Source of the DNA: Planctomycetota bacterium
GTDB taxonomy: Bacteria; Planctomycetota; Phycisphaerae; WQYP01
Length of the DNA stretch: 12,841 nucleotides
Assembly: GCA_021798635.1 (NCBI GenBank)
Contig: JAJZGH010000132.1
Location: forward strand, 1-12,841
Reading direction: 5' to 3'
This document shows, one piece after another, positions 6,983 through 12,841 of the stretch (positions are counted from its first letter, which is position 1; every line of letters begins with the position of its first letter). Below the pieces are notes generated by a model, which was not told the DNA's origin, ran no database searches, and saw only the letters and a program-made list of their open reading frames with translations. Both the position numbers and the translations under genes were made by a program.

Positions 6983-8782
6983 ATGAGCACAGAAACTGGT
7001 AACGTTGTGACCGCCGAGGGCAAGAAGCTTAATAAAGTGGAAGCCATCAAACTTGCGAAGGACGGCTTGGATGTCTGGGAGAATATTTTTCAATATGCGG
7101 CCGCAGAGGTGACCCAACCGCTGGAGGAGCTTTTAAGCCCTAAAGATTTTGAACTATTCCAGAAGACCATCCCCAACGCCAACAGTGCGGAAGTTATCCG
7201 CAGCGCCCAACGCAAGGCCAAAATATCCGAGGAGGACTTTGTCCGATTGCGGTGGTTCGGCATTTATCAGCATTTGCCCAATCTTTGCCACTTTATGCTC
7301 CGAATCCGCATTCCCAATGGTTTTGTCTCGGGCCGACAACTTCAGGAGGTGGCGGACATTGTGGAGCAATATGCCAATGGCTTTGCCGATATTACAACCC
7401 GTCAGTGTTTTCAACTGCATTGGCTGACCATTGAGGCGCTGGCGGAAATACTTCCACGCTTGGAACGCGTGGGCCTGGTGAGCAAATTTGCCTGCGGTGA
7501 TACACCGCGAAATGTTGTTGGCTGTCCGCTGGCAGGTCACCTGGCCGATGAAGTCATTGACGCCACCGGCGTGGCGCAAAGCACCAACCAGATGTTCCTC
7601 GACGGGAACAAGGAGTTCAGTAATTTTCCCCGCAAATTTAAGACGGCTCTGGCCGGATGCCATCTGCATTGCCACCAACCGCAAATTAACGACATAGGCA
7701 TGTTCGGCGTCAAGCGGATCAACCCGCATACCGGTCAGGAAGAGTCCGGTTATGGCGTAACGGTGGGCGGTGGATTATCCAGCCAACCTTACATCGGCCA
7801 AGGCTTGCGGGTGTTTATCAAGCCGGAGCAGGTACCGGCCGTGTGCCGGGGAATTGCTCACATTTTCCGTGATCATGGCTATCGTGAAAAACGCACCCGG
7901 GCACGCATGAAATATCTGGTCTCGGACTGGGGATGGGAAAAATTCCGTGACTATCTTGAGGCGGATATCGGCTTTAAGCTGGAGCATGATGACAACATTG
8001 CGGCACCGGAATTTGCCCCGCATACCGATCACCTTGGCTCAGGCCCGCAGAAGCAGCCCGGCCTTTCCTATATCGGCGTACCGATTGAACGGGGTCGTAT
8101 CAGCGGCGGGCATTTGCGCGCGGCCGCGGAAATATCCGAGCGATTTGCAGGCAAGGAGTCGTCCCAACTGGCCCTGTCCAATAAGCAGAATCTTATATTT
8201 CTTAATATCCCCAACGAATCCGTGCAGGCCATGACCCGTGAACTCGATGCCGTCGGGTTGCCGCCCCACGCCCCGCTGTGGCGCACGAGCCTGATTTCCT
8301 GCACCGGCACGCAGTTTTGCAATTTGGCCATTGTGGAAACCAAAGAACGCGCCAAACGCATTCTGGCGCATCTCGAGGCGCATGTCACCATCGACACGCC
8401 GATTATGGTCAGCGTCACCGGCTGCCCCAATAGCTGCTCACAATATCAGATTGCCGACATCGGCCTGATGGGCGTGGTGTGCAACTTCCGCGGACAGCGC
8501 GGCACGGAAGCCTATCAGATTGTGCTCGGTGGCGGCCTGGGTGTAGATGCGGGCTTTGCCAAAGTTGCCCTGAAAAAAGTTCCGGCGGATTATGTTCATA
8601 AATCCATCCAGCAGATTGTGGAAGCCTACAAGGACAATCGTCTTGATGAGGAAGAAAGCTTCCGGCAATTCGTGCAGCGCTCCGCGCCCGAGCAACTGAC
8701 CCAATGGCTGAACATTCCGGAGATGGCGGAAGTCGGCACCATTTCTCCGGCAGCGTACAAGAGCCTGGGCAAAGATATTTAA
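6983..8782 (+). CDS. Ferredoxin-type siroheme nitrite/sulfite reductase (NirA/SirA type)
   Basis: A 599-residue cytoplasmic enzyme for six-electron reduction of nitrite to ammonium or sulfite to sulfide. It has the two tandem half-domains of the family. The 4Fe-4S/siroheme ligands are C440 and C446 in CTGTQFCNLAIVETK and C481 and C485 in GCPNSCSQ, followed by ADIGLMG. Anion-pocket basic residues are visible in MLRIRIPNG (105-113), ITTRQ (R140) and PRKFK (K218, K220). The TQFC...ETK form of the first cysteine motif resembles nitrite reductases. The lysine at 220, where plant nitrite reductases have Asn, resembles sulfite reductases, but bacterial NirA-like proteins also often carry it, so the substrate is left open. 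No flavoprotein partner is present, in line with ferredoxin as donor. It has its own promoter; no nitrate reductase, transporter or cys gene is visible in the window. Confidence 0.94.
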   Translation: MSTETGNVVTAEGKKLNKVEAIKLAKDGLDVWENIFQYAAAEVTQPLEELLSPKDFELFQKTIPNANSAEVIRSAQRKAKISEEDFVRLRWFGIYQHLPNLCHFMLRIRIPNGFVSGRQLQEVADIVEQYANGFADITTRQCFQLHWLTIEALAEILPRLERVGLVSKFACGDTPRNVVGCPLAGHLADEVIDATGVAQSTNQMFLDGNKEFSNFPRKFKTALAGCHLHCHQPQINDIGMFGVKRINPHTGQEESGYGVTVGGGLSSQPYIGQGLRVFIKPEQVPAVCRGIAHIFRDHGYREKRTRARMKYLVSDWGWEKFRDYLEADIGFKLEHDDNIAAPEFAPHTDHLGSGPQKQPGLSYIGVPIERGRISGGHLRAAAEISERFAGKESSQLALSNKQNLIFLNIPNESVQAMTRELDAVGLPPHAPLWRTSLISCTGTQFCNLAIVETKERAKRILAHLEAHVTIDTPIMVSVTGCPNSCSQYQIADIGLMGVVCNFRGQRGTEAYQIVLGGGLGVDAGFAKVALKKVPADYVHKSIQQIVEAYKDNRLDEEESFRQFVQRSAPEQLTQWLNIPEMAEVGTISPAAYKSLGKDI

Positions 8783-8829
8783 GCCGGCTCATGGGTAGCG
8801 ATAGTAATCAGCGGAACGCCCACCAGTCA

Positions 8830-8870
8830 GGCCCACAGCCTCTGGGCCGCAATTATCATTGTGGCCCAGA
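8830..8870 (+). other. Strong hairpin with competing partner in the convergent spacer
   Basis: Positions 8841-8853 pair with 8858-8870 across a TATC loop: 13 bp, including an eight-base GC-rich outer part TCTGGGCC/GGCCCAGA and a single G-U wobble (8849 with 8862). In minus-strand RNA that pair would be C-A, so the fold favours the reductase transcript. No T run follows on either strand, so it is not a standard intrinsic terminator; it may stabilise or process the mRNA 3' end. GGCCCA at 8830-8835 can pair with 8843-8848 instead, giving an alternative fold. Confidence 0.6.
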
Positions 8871-8942
8871 AACGCACCTTATGCGGTCAGAGACGGATAT
8901 CCTAACCGCCGATTCCGCATCCGTTTAAAAAACGCGCACGAT

Positions 8943-9827
8943 TCATACTTTCAGCGGCTTGGATACAATTTCTCGTATCAGGCCGCTGGGAAAGCGGCGA
9001 CTGGCGGTAATGGCGTAAAAGCTCTCGGTGATACCATCAATACGGTGCCACTCCACGAGTGTGCCCGCGGAAAGTTCTCCTTTGACAACCACGGGGGGAA
9101 CCAGCGTCAGCCCATTGTGATCGCGTGCCAGCAGGCGCAGGGTCGCCATGTCATCGACTTCCGCCGCGATGATGGGGCGAATTCCCAGCCGGTCCATCAT
9201 CACATCAAACAGTGATCGAATACTGCTATCCAGACTGGGCACAATGAGCGGGATCTTGCGCAGGTCCTCAGGGAAGCGAAAGGGATGAGCCTTCTTCAGA
9301 GGCTTACCGATCAGGCTTGCCACTTGCTGACTGATTAAATGCGAATGACCCGCCATTTGCAAATCCGCCCGCAGCGGCAAATTGGACAACACCATATCCA
9401 GGGAATGTGCTTGCAGAGCAGCCAGCAATTCGCGCATCGATCCGGAACGGACAACCAACTCGACGTCAGGCCGGTTAAGCAGCGGCGACAGCATCGCATG
9501 TTGAAAATTTCTCGATAAGGTGGCGACCGCGCCGATGCGCACGATTTGTCGGCGACCGGGTGAACGCTGCTTCAGTGTATCAATTAATTCATCGCCGGTG
9601 CGGAAAATGACATCGGCGTAATCCAGCGCAAGGCGGCCGGCTTCGGTAAGAATCAGTCGCCGCTTTTTACGCTCAAAAAGTTTTTCCCCCAGCGCCCGCT
9701 CGAGCTGCCGCAATTGAATGCTTAACGCTGACTGAGAAATATTCAAATTCAACGCCGCTCGACTTAGATTTCCCGCATGGGCTATCGCCCGAAAATAACG
9801 CAAATGATGGTAGTTCAAAACGGCCAT
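8943..9827 (-). CDS. LysR-family transcriptional regulator, NhaR-like, divergent from dabB
   Basis: A 294-residue LysR-type protein. The N-terminal winged HTH covers about 1-65: LNYHHLRYFRAIAHAGNLSRAALNL, then SQSALSIQLRQLERALGEKLFER and LTEAGRLAL. The LNYHHLRYFxAIA opening resembles the NhaR subgroup. A linker helix (about 70-90) leads to the substrate-binding domain from about 95, with IGAVATLSRNF and VDDMATLRLLARDHNGLTLVPPVVV as family-typical segments. It is divergently oriented to dabB across 99 bp, the classical arrangement for a LysR protein controlling its neighbour and itself. ATG 9827 gives the canonical N-terminus; no Shine-Dalgarno precedes it, and a promoter spaced to start transcription at the ATG suggests a leaderless message. 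The ligand is unknown: CO2/bicarbonate status, pH or cations are reasonable guesses from context, not from residues. A CbbR identity is not supported because no Rubisco genes are visible. Confidence 0.93.
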   Translation of the reverse strand: MAVLNYHHLRYFRAIAHAGNLSRAALNLNISQSALSIQLRQLERALGEKLFERKKRRLILTEAGRLALDYADVIFRTGDELIDTLKQRSPGRRQIVRIGAVATLSRNFQHAMLSPLLNRPDVELVVRSGSMRELLAALQAHSLDMVLSNLPLRADLQMAGHSHLISQQVASLIGKPLKKAHPFRFPEDLRKIPLIVPSLDSSIRSLFDVMMDRLGIRPIIAAEVDDMATLRLLARDHNGLTLVPPVVVKGELSAGTLVEWHRIDGITESFYAITASRRFPSGLIREIVSKPLKV

Positions 9828-9833
9828 AGCGAT

Positions 9834-9862
9834 ATTCTATAAAATATATGAATTCTATGCAA
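9834..9862 (-). promoter_or_regulatory. lysR promoter placing transcription start at the ATG
   Basis: On the minus strand TTGCAT (9862-9857) is followed after 17 bp by TAGAAT (9839-9834), the latter matching 5 of 6. Six bases then separate the -10 from ATG 9827, so the expected start of transcription is the A of the start codon. The -35 is weak (3 of 6). Confidence 0.45.
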
Positions 9863-9867
9863 TATAT
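9834..9867. repeat. Two direct repeats of ATTCTATNNAATATAT
   Basis: The 16-bp element occurs at 9834-9849 (NN = AA) and 9852-9867 (NN = GC), offset by 18 bp. Copy 1 covers the lysR -10 and copy 2 its -35, so both are positioned as autoregulatory protein sites. The sequence is AT-rich, which raises the chance level, but 14 of 14 defined positions are identical. Confidence 0.55.
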
Positions 9868-9875
9868 ATATTGTA
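9858..9875. promoter_or_regulatory. Probable shared operator between lysR and dabB
   Basis: TGCAATATATATATTGTA is palindromic at 8 of 9 base pairs, with a perfect 14-bp core (9860-9873). It covers five of six bases of the proposed lysR -35 (9857-9862) and of the proposed dabB -35 (9871-9876), so one bound protein could govern both. The divergent LysR protein is the obvious candidate. The dyad does not show the classical centred T-N11-A form. Confidence 0.5.
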
Positions 9876-9899
9876 CTTAATTCATGTGATCTCTAAACT
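9871..9899 (+). promoter_or_regulatory. Candidate dabBA promoter
   Basis: TTGTAC (9871-9876) and TAAACT (9894-9899) lie 17 bp apart, matching 3 and 4 of 6 consensus bases. The weakness is what an activator-dependent LysR-controlled promoter would show. The predicted start is near 9906, giving a leader of about 21 nt with AGGAG at 9917-9921. Confidence 0.4.
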
Positions 9900-9926
9900 T
9901 TGGACGGTTTTAGTAAAGGAGTCACC

Positions 9927-11564
9927 ATGTTTGAGTCACTGCGCATTTCCGCGGCCATATTACCCGCGGTGAGCTTGTGGGCCGCCAGCCTGGGGTGGGC
10001 CAAGGGAAGCATCTCAGTTCAGCAACGCAACCGTCTTGTGGTGGGCGCTGGGTGGGTCGGGCTGGCCGCGTCGATACTTTGCACGCTCATGACTCTGGGC
10101 GCCAAGCCCCTGGATGTGAGCATCAGCGGACCGTTGTCCGAGCTGATAGGGATATATATCGACAACCTGGCGGTAGTAATGCTGATGCTCGTAAGCTTTC
10201 TAGGCGTAATTATCACGCGGTATTCCGCAAGTTACCTGGCAGGACACGTGCGACAAAGGCAGTTTATGACGTGGCTGGCCCGAACGATTGCCGCCGTATT
10301 AACTCTGGTGATTGCCGGCAATCTGCTGCTGTTCTTTCTCGCTTGGATAGCAATGAGCCTGTGTCTGCATCAGTTGTTGATATTCAATGCGAACCGTCCC
10401 GGCGCAATTTTGGCTGCGCGGAAAAAATTCATCGTCAGCCGATGTGGCGACTTGTGCCTCATTGGCACCTTGCTGGTCAGCTATTACACGTTCGGAACCT
10501 GGAAGTTTCAGCCGCTGTTTGCCGCCGCTGATTCCAGTTTGCACGCTGCCGGCGGAAACTGGATCGCCTGGCTGCTGGTTGGAGCGGCCTGCCTCAAGTC
10601 CGCGCAATTCCCGTTCCACAGTTGGCTTCCTGACACCATGGAAACCCCCACCCCGGTGTCCGCATTGATGCACGCGGGAATTATAAACGCCGGCGGATTT
10701 CTGCTTATTCGCTTTTCACCGGTGCTGCTCAAGTATCCGGCACCCCTGATGGCTCTAACGATCGTAGCGATTGCCACGATTATCACCGGATCCCTGACCA
10801 TGATGACGCAGACCAGCATCAAGCGGCAATTGGCTTACTCAACTGTAGCGCAGATGGGTTTTATGATGCTGGAGTGCGGCCTGGGGGCTTTTGGTCTGGC
10901 TATGGTGCATCTGGTCGCGCACGGCCTGTACAAATCACATTGCTTTCTTATCTCGGGAAGTACGATTAAAAAGGCCCCCATCGTTCAACTGAGAAAAATC
11001 CACCGGCTGCACCATCGCGTTGCGCATACGGTGGCCGCGATATGTGTGATCGGTATGCTACTTGCAGCCACGGGGCTGATAGTGCATAAGCAAGTGCCGG
11101 TCAATCATCTGCCTCTGCTGCTGACCGTGGGAATATCCTGTTGCTTGCTGGTCTGGCGGGCGATTGCAAGCCGATACAGCAAGGCATCTTTCATGCGATG
11201 GACTGCGGGGCTGGCGATGTTGGCCGCAACTTATCCGCTACTGTTTCTGGTTTCCGACCTGATCCTTGGTGCCAATCAATTTGTCGCCGGAGGCTTTGGC
11301 ACCGGAAACACACCGCCCGAATCATGGGCGATCTCGCTGCTCCTCTGCGGGTTGCTCCTGGCGACGGGGATATTTCAATGGCAGGTCATCAGCGGCCAGA
11401 GGCCGGCGTATATGCGAGCCTTGTACGTACACGCCGTAAGCGGCTTTTATATCGGCACTGCAGCCAATCGGCTTACATCGTGGATTTGGTCCGTGAAGGA
11501 TGGCGTTTCCAAGTCGGTGCCTCTGCTAACGCAGCCCCAGTCCGGTCAAGCTGAAACTATCTGA
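9927..11564 (+). CDS. dabB: DabB, membrane subunit of the DAB inorganic-carbon uptake complex
   Basis: A 545-residue integral membrane protein of the NuoL/MrpA proton-translocating family (Proton_antipo_M). Hydrophobic segments run through the whole length. The key region is AACLKSAQFPFHSWLPDTMETPTPVSALMHAGIIN (220-254), with the membrane lysine K224 and the LPDTMETPTPVSALMHAG signature (234-251). KRQLAYSTVAQMGFMML (299-315) and MVHLVAHGLYKSHCFLISG (326-344) follow. A NuoL-like protein directly followed by dabA identifies it as DabB, which is thought to couple a cation gradient to CO2 hydration by DabA. Other NuoL relatives are unlikely because no other complex I or Mrp subunits are present. 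ATG 9927 is preceded by AGGAG with a 5-nt gap; the open frame reaches a TTG at 9900, but that lacks a ribosome site. The gene is 24 bp upstream of dabA and divergent from lysR. Confidence 0.94.
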   Translation: MFESLRISAAILPAVSLWAASLGWAKGSISVQQRNRLVVGAGWVGLAASILCTLMTLGAKPLDVSISGPLSELIGIYIDNLAVVMLMLVSFLGVIITRYSASYLAGHVRQRQFMTWLARTIAAVLTLVIAGNLLLFFLAWIAMSLCLHQLLIFNANRPGAILAARKKFIVSRCGDLCLIGTLLVSYYTFGTWKFQPLFAAADSSLHAAGGNWIAWLLVGAACLKSAQFPFHSWLPDTMETPTPVSALMHAGIINAGGFLLIRFSPVLLKYPAPLMALTIVAIATIITGSLTMMTQTSIKRQLAYSTVAQMGFMMLECGLGAFGLAMVHLVAHGLYKSHCFLISGSTIKKAPIVQLRKIHRLHHRVAHTVAAICVIGMLLAATGLIVHKQVPVNHLPLLLTVGISCCLLVWRAIASRYSKASFMRWTAGLAMLAATYPLLFLVSDLILGANQFVAGGFGTGNTPPESWAISLLLCGLLLATGIFQWQVISGQRPAYMRALYVHAVSGFYIGTAANRLTSWIWSVKDGVSKSVPLLTQPQSGQAETI

Positions 11565-11573
11565 ATTTGAAGA

Positions 11574-11588
11574 AAGGAAGGTCCACCC
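11574..11588 (+). promoter_or_regulatory. Strong ribosome binding site that sets the dabA GTG start
   Basis: AAGGAAGG (11574-11581) lies 7 nt before GTG 11589. No ATG occurs in this frame until well inside the conserved N-terminal domain, so this site decides the start. Confidence 0.8.
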
Positions 11589-12841
11589 GTGAGCCATAAC
11601 ATCAACTCAAAATCTGTTAATGAAATAGCCGGAAACGTGTTTGAAAAGATCACCCCCGTCTGGCCGCTGGACGGTTTTGTCGCAGTAAACCCGATGTGGG
11701 GCTTTCTTTCTCAACGGTTTTCTGACGCGCTCCAGACGATGGAAATCGCCACTGGCCAGCGAATGTATATGACAGAAAGCTATTATGCTCAAAAGCTCCG
11801 CATCGGTGAAATCAGCCTCGCCGATGTGCAGCAGTCGCTTGAGCGCCGCGCGGCCCGAGGATGCCCCACAGGATTTTCCGATGCCCAATCCGCAATCAAG
11901 GCCCTTGAGACTCGTGGTCACGCGACTGCGTTAAGCGATAAAGAGAGGCCTGATTTTCAGCGCACGAGTGCCCCTTATCCATCCACCATGTTTGATCGCC
12001 TGCCGGACAGTCTGCGGCAGGCGTTGCTGGAACACATTGCGTCGTGGTGCAGCATCTATTTTGATCGTGGTCAAGCCGCCTGGAACATGATCGATCATTC
12101 TAAAAGATTTTTCTCTGCTTGGCTGGATATGGCCAAACTGGACCGTATGCCGGAAATCGCCGGGCTGAAGGGCTGCCGTGCATTAATAAAAACCATGCCT
12201 CAGCAGCCATCTGAGGCACTGGCGCGTGCCCTTGAACTAATCGCTGTCCCTCAGCATCTGCTTGCAGACTACCTTTATCGCATTTTGTTGGACCACATCG
12301 GTTGGGCCAGTCATTTGAGGCTTCATAGCTGGCATAATGCAATGCCGTCGGAAGACAATCCTCTCTTCGACCTGCTGACCATACGAACCATTTATGAGGC
12401 CGCCGCATTAAACCACCTGCGGACACACTCTGTGATCCCACCCGCGAATTTCTCGCCGGAGAGTCATCAACCGCGGCACGCCGAGTCTTCCGAACTTTGG
12501 CTTGAAGCCCATGAAATATCTTTTGAGCGACATTTAACCACGGCTCTGCACCAGCGTCTGACCCATAGCTCCTTGAACAATTCCCCTGAGCCACGGCCAT
12601 CGGCCCAGTGTGTATTTTGTATCGACGTGCGGTCTGAACGCATGCGGCGAGCACTGGAGCAAGTGGCTGCGACCGTTCAGACCATCGGGTTTGCCGGCTT
12701 TTTCGGATTTCCTGTACGCTATTCACGACTCGGTGATGAGCATAGCACGGCTCAATTTCCCGTGCTGCTAACGTCGCGATATCAAGTCGCCGAGTTGCTC
12801 GGTGGGGACAAAGCAGTAGCTCAGCAACGATCCTCAGACTT
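11589..12841 (+). CDS. dabA: DabA (DUF2309), carbonic-anhydrase-like subunit, 3' end outside window
   Basis: The open frame from GTG 11589 continues to the window end without a stop, 417 codons, about half of a usual DabA. The N-terminal conserved block ITPVWPLDGFVAVNPMWGF lies at about 21-39. WCSIYFDRGQAAW (about 151-163) matches the family W-x-x-YFDxGQAxW motif, and CVFCIDVRSERMRRALE (341-357) is followed by TIGFAGFFGFPV. C344 and D346 in CIDVRSE correspond to the first two zinc ligands described for Halothiobacillus DabA (Cys351 and Asp353); the later His and Cys ligands are beyond the window. DabA is a beta-carbonic-anhydrase-like protein that, with DabB, converts CO2 to trapped bicarbonate at the cytoplasmic face of the membrane. 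Translation is initiated by a strong ribosome site 24 bp after dabB, so the two are one operon. The GTG start makes it easy to miss in ATG-based scans. Confidence 0.94.
   Translation, partial: MSHNINSKSVNEIAGNVFEKITPVWPLDGFVAVNPMWGFLSQRFSDALQTMEIATGQRMYMTESYYAQKLRIGEISLADVQQSLERRAARGCPTGFSDAQSAIKALETRGHATALSDKERPDFQRTSAPYPSTMFDRLPDSLRQALLEHIASWCSIYFDRGQAAWNMIDHSKRFFSAWLDMAKLDRMPEIAGLKGCRALIKTMPQQPSEALARALELIAVPQHLLADYLYRILLDHIGWASHLRLHSWHNAMPSEDNPLFDLLTIRTIYEAAALNHLRTHSVIPPANFSPESHQPRHAESSELWLEAHEISFERHLTTALHQRLTHSSLNNSPEPRPSAQCVFCIDVRSERMRRALEQVAATVQTIGFAGFFGFPVRYSRLGDEHSTAQFPVLLTSRYQVAELLGGDKAVAQQRSSD

Noticed and set aside
8841..8870. Intrinsic terminator after the reductase gene
   Set aside because: The stem is strong, but it is followed by AACGCACC on the plus strand and by a non-T sequence on the minus strand, so the U tract is missing. 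Kept as a hairpin of unknown role.
9900..9926. TTG start nine codons upstream for dabB
   Set aside because: No ribosome site precedes it, and it would lie at or before the predicted transcription start; ATG 9927 has AGGAG at 5 nt.
9977..10531. 184-codon plus-strand frame
   Set aside because: Shadow of dabB in another frame; rich in Arg and Gln as expected of an off-frame read, with no membrane pattern.
12100..12726. 208-codon open frame on the minus strand
   Set aside because: It lies antisense within dabA, whose conserved motifs (YFDRGQAAW, CIDVRSE) are on the plus strand; the minus-strand protein shows no recognisable domain.

Overview
The window (about 12.8 kb, moderate GC) looks like ordinary bacterial chromosome. 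It carries housekeeping purine and pyrimidine genes, an assimilatory siroheme reductase and the start of a DAB inorganic-carbon uptake operon. I see no transposase, integrase, CRISPR array, rRNA or tRNA. The style of several proteins (a ribokinase-like kinase of unassigned substrate, a secreted PQQ-type propeller, the MBL-fold variant) suggests Planctomycetota or a related PVC lineage. That is an impression from remembered families, not a demonstrated placement.

Layout. Positions 1-1716 (+): the 3' part of pyrC (dihydroorotase), then a WalJ/YycJ-like metallo-beta-lactamase-fold protein. This pair meets, tail to tail with 7 bp between stops, a leftward unit made of a secreted beta-propeller protein followed by purH (4445-1724). 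Further right on the minus strand is a PfkB-family sugar kinase (5651-4725). It diverges from a rightward gene for an XRE-type HTH protein whose N-terminal domain I do not recognise. That regulator is followed, after a 138-bp AT-rich region with repeats and a good sigma70-type promoter, by a 599-residue ferredoxin-type nitrite/sulfite reductase (6983-8782). The reductase converges with a LysR-family gene (9827-8943) across 160 bp that hold a very strong 13-bp hairpin.

The most informative part is 8943-12841. A LysR regulator with an NhaR-like N-terminus is divergent from dabB (NuoL/Mrp-like membrane subunit), which is followed after 24 bp by dabA (DUF2309, carbonic-anhydrase-like subunit). 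dabA starts at a GTG with a strong ribosome binding site and runs off the window. DabA and DabB together form an energy-coupled CO2-hydrating system that accumulates bicarbonate in the cytoplasm. The 99-bp divergent region contains an almost perfect 18-bp palindrome that includes most of the proposed -35 boxes of both genes. It also contains two 16-bp direct repeats over the lysR promoter, and the spacing suggests a leaderless lysR mRNA.

The genes can be read as two regulated accessory units, nitrogen or sulfur reduction and inorganic-carbon uptake, set beside nucleotide-synthesis genes. PyrC and PurH pathways consume bicarbonate or CO2 upstream, so a bicarbonate supply would fit functionally, but that link is only inference.
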